NCBI GenBank assembly: GCA_001769125.1
Contig: MEOG01000124.1
Coordinates: 1-64,000 of the forward strand
Source: Bacteroidetes bacterium GWF2_35_48
GTDB taxonomy: Bacteria; Bacteroidota; Bacteroidia; Bacteroidales; GWF2-35-48
Direction: 5' to 3'
DNA length: 64,000 nucleotides
Both the position numbers and the translations under genes were made by a program. Positions 8,858-17,024 of the stretch are shown here, piece by piece. The notes beneath the pieces were generated by a model, which saw only the letters and a program-made list of their open reading frames with translations, was not told where the DNA came from and made no database searches. Numbering within the stretch: the first letter of the stretch is position 1; every line of letters starts with the position of its first letter.

Positions 8858-9859
8858 TCAATATTGATAATCCCTGTATCTTGCTACCTGAATAAGAAAA
8901 ATCAAAAGAGAAAATAAAAAAACAGAACCAAAAATTACAAGCGAATATACAAGATTAGTAAAGATAAAAGAATCCCCTGTTCTGTTTGAAATAATACGAA
9001 TTACAGCATCTTTATAGAGGTAAGTGTTTTTTAACGGTACATAAATGTATTCGTAATTAACAATTTTATTATCTACTTCAATATTTAAAATCTGCCTGTC
9101 TTTTGTTGAAATGGCTTTTTGAATATATTCAATATGCGAATTATCTAAAACCACATCTTTGCTCAAAGAAAAGGGGGTGTCAGCAGCAATAAAAAAGTCA
9201 ACGGATACAATGCCATTATTATTTTTGGAAAAATCAGCAAGTCGTTTTTTTATGAAATTAACCGTTTCATCAGCAGATTTTGAATAAAGACCAATTTCAA
9301 TCAGGTATTTTCCATCTTTAGTTGGCTGGTAGCAATATTTTTTCAATCGCTTAGTGGAGGCCTCAATTGTGAAGCGTTCGCTGACAAAACTACCACCGGT
9401 AAACATATTTTTAAGCATTGTTTTATGTTTTTCTCCAAACTGAAAAAGATTAATTCCCTTGTCTTTTTCAAAAGTAGTATTTACAACTACACCCAACGTG
9501 TCAATAATATAGATGTCTTCATTTGCTTCGTCCATACCCATAATTTTTCTGAGATAAGTCAGATTTGCTTTGTGCAGTCCAAAAAGTTTTGGATAAAAAT
9601 CATTAACCAAACGGTCGCTGTAGTTTTTCAACCTGCTCTCTGCCTCGCTTTCAATCATGCTGAGCGCAAGATCCTGAAATTCGACAGCGCTTACAATCTC
9701 AGTAAAAATGTCTTTGTTTTTCGATTTGTTAGAAAAAGATGTATAATCTTGAAATTTATAAAAATTATAAAAAGCAAGAACAATTAAGGTTATAAGCAAT
9801 GGAAAAAAAATACTTATAAAGACTTTTTTTATTACAATGCCTTTTTTTATTGTTGCCAT
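8858..9859 (-). CDS. membrane protein with periplasmic Cache-like sensor domain, no output domain
   Basis: A 333-residue protein with an N-terminal TM (KKVFISIFFPLLITLIVLAF), a periplasmic region of about 265 residues and a C-terminal TM (NLVYSLVIFGSVFLFSLLIF) followed by a 10-residue tail. The extracytoplasmic part contains DIYIIDTLGVVVNTTFEKD, then FTGGSFVSERF, then KYLIEIGLYS, which resembles the PAS-like Cache sensor modules attached to PP2C or kinase domains in this phylum. Here nothing follows the second TM, so it may be a sensor subunit that signals through a partner, or a derivative that lost its output. It converges with the methyltransferase (5-bp gap). It ends in TGA. Confidence 0.6.
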   Translation of the reverse strand: MATIKKGIVIKKVFISIFFPLLITLIVLAFYNFYKFQDYTSFSNKSKNKDIFTEIVSAVEFQDLALSMIESEAESRLKNYSDRLVNDFYPKLFGLHKANLTYLRKIMGMDEANEDIYIIDTLGVVVNTTFEKDKGINLFQFGEKHKTMLKNMFTGGSFVSERFTIEASTKRLKKYCYQPTKDGKYLIEIGLYSKSADETVNFIKKRLADFSKNNNGIVSVDFFIAADTPFSLSKDVVLDNSHIEYIQKAISTKDRQILNIEVDNKIVNYEYIYVPLKNTYLYKDAVIRIISNRTGDSFIFTNLVYSLVIFGSVFLFSLLIFLIQVARYRDYQY

Positions 9860-9949
9860 TCGTTTTGTTTTAAAATTGCAGGTGTAAAAATGGTAAAAAT
9901 ATTAATAACTTATGTCGTGCAAAATGTTTTTTTTTAATTAGTCGGAAGT

Positions 9950-10030
9950 CCGAAGTCGAAAGATGCTTTGCTTTCAGGTCTTCTGTCTTCTGTCTTCCGG
10001 CTTTTGACTTCTGGCTTTTGACTTCTTCCT
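9950..10030. repeat. purine/pyrimidine repeat with partial inverted symmetry
   Basis: The left part (GTCGGAAGTCCGAAGTCGAAAG) faces a run of CTTCTGTCTTC, CTTCCGGCTTTTGACTTC and TTTTGACTTC units. The halves are imperfect complements, so the region can fold back. It lies in the gap between the Cache-like gene and pyrC. It looks like a short intergenic repeat; no function is assigned. Confidence 0.45.
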
Positions 10031-10068
10031 CAATTTGCACAATATCAGTTTTACAACATATTCTTTTA

Positions 10069-11409
10069 TTATCGTGAAAAAATCAGCATACATCCTTTGT
10101 GTTGTTCTGAAAAAATTCCATTGTTGTAAACCAGATTTCCATTAACAAATGTATGCGTTACTTTCGAGTTAAACGTAATCCCTTCAAAAGGCGACCAGTT
10201 ACATTTATATAAAATATTATTTTTTTCTACAGTCCATTTTTTTTGCATATCTACAAGGACAAGGTCTGCCTTAAATCCTTTGCGAATAAATCCCCTTTGC
10301 TGTATTTTAAATATTTCTGCGGGTGTATGACACATTTTTTCAGCAATTTTTTCAAGACTGATTTTATTTTGATGATAAAGCTCAAGCATTACCGTCAAAG
10401 AATGTTGCACCAATGGTCCGCCCGACATTGCTTTAAAATACGATGCATCTTTTTCTTCTTTTGTGTGGGGTGCGTGATCGGTTGCTATAACGTCAATCCT
10501 GTTATCCAGAACTGCACAAAGTAATGCGTCCCTGTCTTTTTTTGTTTTTATAGCAGGATTCCATTTTATCCGCACACCATATTTTGCATAATCAGATTCA
10601 TCAAACCATAAATGATGCACACATACTTCTGCTGTAATTCTTTTTTGAGAAGATGGAATCGTATTTAAAAAAAGATCAAGTTCTCTGGCTGTTGAAAGAT
10701 GCAGCACATGAAGTCTTGTATTGTATTTTTTGGCAAGTTCAACAGCAAAAGAAGAGGACTTAAAACATGCTTCTTCGCTTCTTATTATTGGATGGAATTG
10801 CATGGGAACATTTTCTCCGAATTGCTCTTTGTATTTTAATATGTTTTGTTGAATGATGTTTTCGTCTTCGCAATGAGTTGCTATCAGCATTTTGCTTTTT
10901 GAAAAAATGTGTTCGAGTGTCTGAACATTATCTACAAGCATATTTCCTGTTGAGGAACCCATAAATATTTTTATTCCGCACACATGTTTTGAATCTGTAG
11001 CAAGTAGCTCGTCTATATTGTCGTTGGTTGCGCCGAAGTAGAAGGAGTAGTTTGCAAGCGATTTTTCTGCTGCTAATGAAAATTTATTTTCAAGTTCTTT
11101 TTGAGATGTTGTCTGAGGTTTTGTATTGGGCATTTCCATGAAAGAGGTTACTCCACCTGCAATGGCTGCTTTTGACTCTGTATAGATATCCCCTTTATGC
11201 GTGAGTCCCGGTTCGCGAAAATGAACCTGATCGTCTATAATTCCGGGAAATAAATACAAGCCGCTTGCATCTGTTATCTCTGAATTCTCCATCAAAGAAG
11301 TCGGAATCTGATTTTCAAAAATATCTTCTATGATATCACCTTTAATAAAAACGCTTCCTTTAAAAATTTTGTTTTCATTAACTATTGTAGCGTTTTGTAA
11401 AATTTTCAT
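10069..11409 (-). CDS. pyrC: dihydroorotase, third step of UMP synthesis
   Basis: A 446-residue amidohydrolase that cyclises N-carbamoyl-L-aspartate to dihydroorotate in the cytoplasm. Seen: the first metal motif region GIIDDQVHFREPGLTHKGD (about 57-75), AAIAGGVTSFMEMPNT, the bridging-lysine region GIKIFMGSSTG, the His ligands in IATHCEDE and HVLHLS, and the final Asp in DVIATDHAPHTKEEKD. The usual HxH of the first motif reads QVH. The neighbours are not pyrimidine genes, but pyrB lies 24 kb away in the window. A TATTTTTG -7-like box is at 11424-11431 on this strand. Confidence 0.93.
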   Translation of the reverse strand: MKILQNATIVNENKIFKGSVFIKGDIIEDIFENQIPTSLMENSEITDASGLYLFPGIIDDQVHFREPGLTHKGDIYTESKAAIAGGVTSFMEMPNTKPQTTSQKELENKFSLAAEKSLANYSFYFGATNDNIDELLATDSKHVCGIKIFMGSSTGNMLVDNVQTLEHIFSKSKMLIATHCEDENIIQQNILKYKEQFGENVPMQFHPIIRSEEACFKSSSFAVELAKKYNTRLHVLHLSTARELDLFLNTIPSSQKRITAEVCVHHLWFDESDYAKYGVRIKWNPAIKTKKDRDALLCAVLDNRIDVIATDHAPHTKEEKDASYFKAMSGGPLVQHSLTVMLELYHQNKISLEKIAEKMCHTPAEIFKIQQRGFIRKGFKADLVLVDMQKKWTVEKNNILYKCNWSPFEGITFNSKVTHTFVNGNLVYNNGIFSEQHKGCMLIFSR

Positions 11410-11507
11410 GGATAATTTTTTTTCAAAAATAAGGAAAATTGTTAAATGAAAGTTAAATATAAAATTGTTGGGAAAAACTGTAGTAGTTTTGTTAAAAATT
11501 CAGAATT

Positions 11508-11873
11508 ATGAGAACAAAAAATTATCTTTTCGTTATGGTTTTTATTTGTACCGCTTTGTTTTTTTTACCTGCAAATGTATACGGGCAAAAGAAAAAAAAT
11601 GAAGATACAATAAAAATTAAAACTTCTGCAATTTGTGGTATGTGTAAAACCCGCATCGAAAAAGCAATGGCTTTTGAAAAGGGCGTTAAGGACGTGAGTC
11701 TTGATGATAAAACAAAAGTACTAACGCTTGTATACAAGCCTTCAAAGACAAACCCCGAAACCTTGCGAAATGCTGTTACAAAGATTGGCTACGATGCAGA
11801 TGACAAGCCCGCAGATCCTGTTGCATACGACAAATTACCTCCCTGTTGTAAGAAAGGGAACGAAGCACATTAA
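11508..11873 (+). CDS. secreted heavy-metal-associated (HMA) domain protein
   Basis: A 121-residue protein with an N-terminal signal peptide (LFVMVFICTALFFLPANVYG) and one HMA domain (about 35-100). The metal-binding loop is AICGMCKTRIEKAM, with Cys in a CxxC arrangement, followed by the beta-alpha pattern GVKDVSLDDKTKVLTLVY and RNAVTKIGYDAD. The C-terminus has an extra CC pair (LPPCCKKG). It is probably a periplasmic copper- or zinc-binding protein. No transporter ATPase is adjacent. A TAGTTTTG -7-like box lies at 11484-11491. Confidence 0.8.
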   Translation: MRTKNYLFVMVFICTALFFLPANVYGQKKKNEDTIKIKTSAICGMCKTRIEKAMAFEKGVKDVSLDDKTKVLTLVYKPSKTNPETLRNAVTKIGYDADDKPADPVAYDKLPPCCKKGNEAH

Positions 11874-11915
11874 AATTGTATTTTACAATGAAAGTGGGTA
11901 TCACATTACGAATAC

Positions 11916-12446
11916 CTACTCTCCTTTATCGCCAGCAAACTGGTCTGAAGGATTTTTAAAAAGAACATTAAATGTCGTAAGACTTCCATAACAACGTGTA
12001 ATGTATTGCTGGCAATTTACCTTTTCTTCATCGGTCATATTGCTCGCATTAACACGCTGTTCGAGTGTTCTGAGCCTATCACGAATCATTACAATTTTAT
12101 GAAAAAATACGTCCATTGGAATTATTTTTTCTTTAAGATTTTTATCTCCGGGCTGTAGTAATATTTGCCCCCCGGACCATTTATTACCTAAAGGAACCGT
12201 TTCCTGAATGTCTGAAAATCTCTGAATAATTTTTGTCAGACTTTTTTCTATATCTTCTAAAGACACCAAATCCTCTGAAGGTTCTACTGCATCAAAAATT
12301 TCAAAATCGGCAGCAAAATCTTTGCTGATGACTTTTGTTCCGTTCTCATAAAATGTAATAAGATAGGAGTCTGTTTTTACCTGAATAATAACTCCCATAC
12401 CAAACTGCTTGTGTTTAATTCTTGATCCGATTCCTAATTCCTGCAT
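11916..12446 (-). CDS. conserved hypothetical with N-terminal Tudor/KOW-like barrel
   Basis: A 176-residue cytoplasmic protein. Its first 50 residues (GSRIKHKQFGMGVIIQVKTDSYLITFYENGTKVI) look like the small SH3-like barrel found at the C-terminus of UvrD-type helicases (RVxHxxFGxGxI). The rest is predicted mostly helical (IRDRLRTLEQRVNASNMTDEEKV, CYGSLTTFNVLF). No enzyme motif is seen. It converges with the HMA gene. Function unknown. Confidence 0.6.
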   Translation of the reverse strand: MQELGIGSRIKHKQFGMGVIIQVKTDSYLITFYENGTKVISKDFAADFEIFDAVEPSEDLVSLEDIEKSLTKIIQRFSDIQETVPLGNKWSGGQILLQPGDKNLKEKIIPMDVFFHKIVMIRDRLRTLEQRVNASNMTDEEKVNCQQYITRCYGSLTTFNVLFKNPSDQFAGDKGE

Positions 12447-12513
12447 ATTTTTTATTTTAGTTTTGCATTAATAATTCAATAAATGATTGGTGGAGTAGGA
12501 GTAGCCTGCCAGA

Positions 12514-12546
12514 CCTGCTTGCATCAGGCAAGCTGCGTCAAGCAGG
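12514..12546. repeat. small inverted repeat CCTGCTTG...CAAGCAGG
   Basis: Perfect 8-bp arms CCTGCTTG (12514-12521) and CAAGCAGG (12539-12546), flanked by further CCTGCC/GGCAGG pairs. The CTGCTTG...GGCAGGC motif recurs inside the elements at 52795-53094. It is G/C-rich relative to its surroundings. Confidence 0.5.
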
Positions 12547-12600
12547 CAGGGAGTAAGAATTTTGTGCAATAATTCCTAATTCGTAATTCGTAATTCCACC

Positions 12601-13293
12601 TCAAATCCATCCATTCCATTGATAGTATCCTAAAGCCACAAGTTCGCGCAGGCAGATAATTTCAAGCTTCAGGTAGTTCCAGAAATTATAGCGAAGCCCA
12701 ATACTGCTGCCTACATCGGGAATGTATTTCTTTCCCCCTATTTTTTTTGTTTTATAATTCAAATTTGCCGTTGTGTTGGTTTCAAAAGCAGGGCAAGCGC
12801 CAATAAGTTTGTATCCGACCTTGCGAAAAGTTAATACGGATCGTAAAACGTGCTCGGGAGATGTTACAATTAAGATTTTTGAAGAAAAAGTTTGCGGAAA
12901 ATGTTTGGACAAAGCAAGGCACTGGCTTCTTGTGTTAGTTCCGTGCAATTCAAACTGAATTTTTCTTCCGGGAACTCCCCGCAGCATTAATTCTTCTTTC
13001 ATTTTACGAATCGAATTCGTATCAAACTGATGAAGAATAACTATTTCAGCATTGGGAAATTCTTTATATGATTCTGCGGCAAAATACAGGCGCATCAGGT
13101 TTTCATCACTGGGCATGCCATTTCCCCCCAGCATGATAATATAATCGGGCTTAAAATGATACGCACTCAAAGAAGTCCCCATCCAGTGTCGCAGCCAAAA
13201 AGGGTAAGGCGTTAGCGCAATAATACAAGACAGAAAAAAGTACACTCCAACTGTAATAAAAAAAGTTCTGATTATATGTTTAATTGTCGCCAT
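12601..13293 (-). CDS. YdcF/SanA-like (DUF218) membrane-anchored protein
   Basis: A 230-residue protein with one N-terminal TM (IIRTFFITVGVYFFLSCIIAL) and a DUF218 core. Seen: YIIMLGGNGMPSDENLMRLYFAA near residue 50, AEIVILHQF, GTNTRSQCLALSKHF and KILIVTSPEHVLRSVLTFRKVG. This order of motifs is that of YdcF/ElyC/SanA proteins, some of which affect envelope integrity. The active chemistry of the family is poorly known. A TATCTTTG -7-like box lies at 13302-13309 upstream. It ends in TGA. Confidence 0.8.
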   Translation of the reverse strand: MATIKHIIRTFFITVGVYFFLSCIIALTPYPFWLRHWMGTSLSAYHFKPDYIIMLGGNGMPSDENLMRLYFAAESYKEFPNAEIVILHQFDTNSIRKMKEELMLRGVPGRKIQFELHGTNTRSQCLALSKHFPQTFSSKILIVTSPEHVLRSVLTFRKVGYKLIGACPAFETNTTANLNYKTKKIGGKKYIPDVGSSIGLRYNFWNYLKLEIICLRELVALGYYQWNGWI

Positions 13294-13384
13294 TTAAAAT
13301 GCAAAGATATGTTTTCCTTGGAAAAAAATATCAATTTTTATTTCATTAATTGTTAATTAATTATGTATTTTATTTGATATTTTA

Positions 13385-13416
13385 TTGGATAATAACAGAA
13401 TTTTGCATTATTTTTG
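13385..13416 (+). promoter_or_regulatory. Bacteroidota-type promoter for the gene at 13469
   Basis: TTG at 13385-13387 (-33) and TATTTTTG at 13409-13416 (-7, TAnnTTTG consensus) are 21 nt apart, ahead of the ATG at 13469. Confidence 0.5.
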
Positions 13417-13468
13417 TAATATGAATTCGGTTTATCGAATATTGAAATTTAATTTAATTTTTTAAGCG

Positions 13469-14551
13469 ATGGTAAGAACAATTAAACTTCTCGTGTTTTT
13501 GGCAGTATTGTCTATGTCTTTTAATATTTATGCCAAATCAAAACTTATTATTCAGTCAAAAGACGACATTCGTCAGTTAACATTGCTGAATAAAAAAACA
13601 AATAAAAAGCAATCAATTTCAACATGGAATAAGACCGGTGGCGGATTTCTTATTGAAGTTGATAATCTGACTGATATTTATCTTGAAACGGAAAAAACCT
13701 CTATTTTCAGACTTTTCAGTTTAGAGAAAAAATTGTCAACAAAATGGATTGAAATATCAAAAGGCAAGAGCATTTCTTTGCAGGATTGTTTCACAAAACA
13801 TAAAGGAGATGCGCTTTCTGATAAAGATATGCTCAAGTCTGCAAGCGAGTTTTTGGTTTCAAATTATATGGGAAATCCAATGTATGAAGAAACAACAGCC
13901 CTCAGAGGAAATGAAGACAAATTGACATTTTCAGATAAAAATTCCAAAGAGTTTTTTAATAAAGATGAAATCGAAATTAAATGGGATACCAAATTAAAAA
14001 TTCGTCATATATATATTGTAGATATTACTGCTCCGACTATAATTTGGAAGTCTGAAAATTATCCAAGCACTACTTTAAATATTGAGCAGATAAAAAATGA
14101 TTTGAAAAAACCTCTTGAGTCTGGTCATCAGTACCAAATAAACATAGTTCTTGAAAATCCGCACGACGCAAATATGGAGGGAGAAAAATATTCGTTTGAA
14201 TTTGCTCTGAAACCTTTAATTTTTAACACTAAAAACGACCCTGCTTATTTTCTTGCAAAGGATTCAATAAATATTGAGTGGAAAACGAAACTGAATATTA
14301 AAAAAATATGCCTGAAAAGCCTTGTCGATAATAAAATTATTTGGGAACAGCAAAATTATACCGCAAGCAAAGTAACTTTTGATAAAATGAAAGCAGACTT
14401 AAAAGGCGAAATCAATCCCAAAACACGTTACAATCTTATAATTGACCTTGAAGACACAAATAAAAATACAGTTCAATATGTTTATAACTTTGAGGTAATT
14501 TTAAACGATATGGAATTCAAAGACCTGCTTAACTTTATTAATGCCAAATAG
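13469..14551 (+). CDS. exported hypothetical protein with two tandem related domains
   Basis: A 360-residue protein with an N-terminal signal peptide (LLVFLAVLSMSFNIYA). Two copies of an about 90-residue module can be aligned. The first has KDEIEIKWDTKLKIRHIYIV...IIWKSENYPSTTL; the second has KDSINIEWKTKLNIKKICLK...IIWEQQNYTASKV. Each ends in a YxxxIxLEnp/dt strand followed by YxFEV/FAL. This is an internal duplication of a beta-rich domain. Function unknown. A promoter lies upstream and a terminator after it, so it is a single-gene unit. Confidence 0.6.
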   Translation: MVRTIKLLVFLAVLSMSFNIYAKSKLIIQSKDDIRQLTLLNKKTNKKQSISTWNKTGGGFLIEVDNLTDIYLETEKTSIFRLFSLEKKLSTKWIEISKGKSISLQDCFTKHKGDALSDKDMLKSASEFLVSNYMGNPMYEETTALRGNEDKLTFSDKNSKEFFNKDEIEIKWDTKLKIRHIYIVDITAPTIIWKSENYPSTTLNIEQIKNDLKKPLESGHQYQINIVLENPHDANMEGEKYSFEFALKPLIFNTKNDPAYFLAKDSINIEWKTKLNIKKICLKSLVDNKIIWEQQNYTASKVTFDKMKADLKGEINPKTRYNLIIDLEDTNKNTVQYVYNFEVILNDMEFKDLLNFINAK

Positions 14552-14571
14552 CACAAAAAATTAAAAAGAAG

Positions 14572-14594
14572 AAGGGGCGAACAGCCCCTTTTTT
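14572..14594 (+). terminator. intrinsic terminator after the gene ending at 14551
   Basis: AAGGGGC / GCCCCTT arms with a 5-nt loop, followed by a T run. Confidence 0.8.
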
Positions 14595-14620
14595 CATGAA
14601 TCAACACTCGTGAAATGTAC

Positions 14621-14675
14621 AATCGTTCCATGGAACGATTCTGCATAGAACGATTCCGCATGGAACGATTTTGCA
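14621..14675. repeat. 20-bp palindrome plus three 15-bp tandem repeats
   Basis: AATCGTTCCATGGAACGATT (14621-14640) is a perfect palindrome. Its right half starts three tandem 15-bp units at 14631-14645, 14646-14660 and 14661-14675, of the form TRGAACGATTCYGCA. The same palindrome core recurs at 31979-31996. Confidence 0.8.
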
Positions 14676-14837
14676 ATCCTATGGAATGATCTTCCTCCCT
14701 AAAAAAAAGAATATTATAATTAAACCACTTAAAAAATGTTGTTTATATAAAATTTATTATATTCGCACCTTATTTTTTTATTGTATTTTTAAGTTTAAAA
14801 TACATTAAACTTTGAACATTAAACATTAAACTTTGTT

Positions 14838-16943
14838 ATGGCAACTTTACAAAAAATCAGAAATCGCGCCGGGCTTTTAATTGCAATCGTTGTTGGACTT
14901 GCTTTGTTTGCATTTGTTTTAGGAGATATGCTTCGATCAGGGTCTTCTTTAACCCGTGAATCAGATCTTGAAATAGCAAAAGTAGCAGGCAAAACGCTTA
15001 TGTATCCCGATTATGTAAGAAAAGTTGAAGAAATTGCAGAAATTCAGAAACAAAATTCCGGAAGCGCCGCATTAGATGAATCAATGATGGATATGATCAG
15101 GGAACAGACTTGGGATTTGCTTATCAGGCAAATGGTAATGGAAGATGAGTACAAAGAAATTGGTCTTTCTGTCAGTTCCGATGAATTGTATGATATGTGT
15201 ACCGGAAGAAATATCCATCCTCAGGTAAAGCAATTATTTACAGACCCGAATACTGGCGTTTTTGATACATCAAGAGTTGTTTATTTTCTTAAAAATATGG
15301 AACAGGATCAAACAGGAAAACAAAAAGCTTACTGGCTTTTCGTTGAAGATGCATTGATGCGCGACCGAATTATGAGTAAATATAATATGCTTATCAAAAA
15401 AGGCTTGTATGTAACTTCCGAGCAGGCAAAAAATGAAGCTGCCGAGAAAAATACAAAAGTGAATTTTAAATTCGTTGCTCAGAATTTTAATCTTATTTCA
15501 GACAGCGCAATTAAAATAACAGATGCAGATATAAGCGCTTATTACAATAAAAATAAACATAAATACGAACAGGAAGCTTCACGCGATATAGAATATCTTA
15601 CTTTTGATGTAGTTCCCAGCCCGGAAGACATGAAAAATGCAGCAGATGAAATTAATAGTTTGTTTGCAGGTTTTGAAAAATCAACAGAGCCTAAACAATT
15701 TGTTGCTCTGAATTCTGATTCTCCGCTTGATGAAGCTTTTTATTCAAAAGGTAAATTAGCACCGGAAATAGATTCTGTTTTATTTGATGCGAAAGAAGGC
15801 ACTATGTATGGACCCTATATGGATGGTACTAAATATAAAATTGCTCGTCTTGTTGAAACAAAAAATATTCCCGACTCTGTTAAAGCAAGTCATATTTTAA
15901 TTTCAATAGATCAGAAAACAGACAGCACAAGAGCTAAGGCTGTTGCAGACAGTCTTAAAATACTTGTTGAGAAAAATGCAGATTTTGCAGAGTTAGCAAA
16001 AAAACATTCGCAAGACCCGGGTTCCGGAGCAAAAGGGGGAGATCTTGGCTGGTTCAAACAGGGTATGATGGTTAAACCTTTTAATGATGCTTGTTTCTTC
16101 GGTAAAAAAGGAGAATTGGTTATTGTTACTTCTCAATTTGGCGTACACCTTATTAAAGTTATAGATAAAAGCAAAGAACAGAAAAATGTAATGGTCGCAA
16201 TCCTTGAAAAAGAAATCAGACCCAGCGACCGTACACGTGATAATATTTATCTTGCTGCAAGTAAATTTGCCGGCGATAACAACACAAAAGAAAAATTTGA
16301 TAAAGTTGTTACAGAAAAAGGTTTGAACAAAAAAATTGCTTCCAATTTAAGAGAAAATGATAAAAAAATTGCCGGACTCGAAAATCCGAGAGAACTCGTG
16401 AGATGGGCTTATAAAGTCAATAAAGGCGATGTTTCTACTGCTTTTGAATTAGGAAATTCTTTTGTTGTAGCAAAACTTACCGAGATCAGAGACAAAGGAA
16501 TTGCTACTGTTGAACAGAAAAAAGAAGAAATTGAAAACATGGTTCGCAGAGAGAAAAAAGCAGAACAGCTTACTAAGAAATTAAACGATGCGTTGAAATC
16601 TTCTTCCAGCATTGACGATCTTGCTGCAAAACTCGGAACTACAACCGGCACTGCTGAAAGTATCAGTTTTTCTTCGTTTTCAATTCCCGGTGCAGGTATT
16701 GAGCCTGTTGTTATTGCTGTTGCTTCTATTTTACCAAAGGATGGAAAATTATCAAAACCTTTAAAAGGAAATAATGGTATTTATGTTGTTACAATTGACA
16801 ATGTAACACAAGCTACAGAAGCCGACCCTGCAATTGAGCAGAAAAATATGCTTAACACCGTTCAGTCGCAAGTTGATTATAAAGCTTATGAAGCATTGAA
16901 AAAACTTGCAGAATTACAAGATATGAGAAGTAGATTCTTTTAA
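14838..16943 (+). CDS. PpiD/SurA-like peptidyl-prolyl isomerase, membrane-anchored chaperone
   Basis: A 701-residue protein with one N-terminal TM (GLLIAIVVGLALFAFVLGDML) that anchors it to the inner membrane, periplasmic side. A SurA_N-like helical region follows (EQTWDLLIRQMVMEDEYKEIGLSVSSDEL). A parvulin rotamase domain at about 345-450 has KASHILISID, DFAELAKKHSQDPGS, GGDLGWFKQGMM and FGVHLIKV. A long C-terminal helical/second-domain region follows. It matches PpiD by layout: it helps fold secreted and outer-membrane proteins. A terminator follows the stop. Confidence 0.9.
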   Translation: MATLQKIRNRAGLLIAIVVGLALFAFVLGDMLRSGSSLTRESDLEIAKVAGKTLMYPDYVRKVEEIAEIQKQNSGSAALDESMMDMIREQTWDLLIRQMVMEDEYKEIGLSVSSDELYDMCTGRNIHPQVKQLFTDPNTGVFDTSRVVYFLKNMEQDQTGKQKAYWLFVEDALMRDRIMSKYNMLIKKGLYVTSEQAKNEAAEKNTKVNFKFVAQNFNLISDSAIKITDADISAYYNKNKHKYEQEASRDIEYLTFDVVPSPEDMKNAADEINSLFAGFEKSTEPKQFVALNSDSPLDEAFYSKGKLAPEIDSVLFDAKEGTMYGPYMDGTKYKIARLVETKNIPDSVKASHILISIDQKTDSTRAKAVADSLKILVEKNADFAELAKKHSQDPGSGAKGGDLGWFKQGMMVKPFNDACFFGKKGELVIVTSQFGVHLIKVIDKSKEQKNVMVAILEKEIRPSDRTRDNIYLAASKFAGDNNTKEKFDKVVTEKGLNKKIASNLRENDKKIAGLENPRELVRWAYKVNKGDVSTAFELGNSFVVAKLTEIRDKGIATVEQKKEEIENMVRREKKAEQLTKKLNDALKSSSSIDDLAAKLGTTTGTAESISFSSFSIPGAGIEPVVIAVASILPKDGKLSKPLKGNNGIYVVTIDNVTQATEADPAIEQKNMLNTVQSQVDYKAYEALKKLAELQDMRSRFF

Positions 16944-16960
16944 TCCTTTTAAAAAAAATG

Positions 16961-16994
16961 AAAAGGGGAATTATTTGTAATTCCCCTTTTTTTA
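16961..16994 (+). terminator. intrinsic terminator after the ppiD-like gene
   Basis: AAAAGGGGAATTA / TAATTCCCCTTTT arms with a TTTG loop and a T tail. Confidence 0.85.
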
Positions 16995-17024
16995 TATCTT
17001 TATATTCTTAAATTTTGTCAATTC

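Noticed and set aside
14482-14676. Minus-strand frame with MQNRSMRNRSMQNRSM repeats
   Set aside because: It is the 15-bp tandem repeat read in frame; no start context or family.
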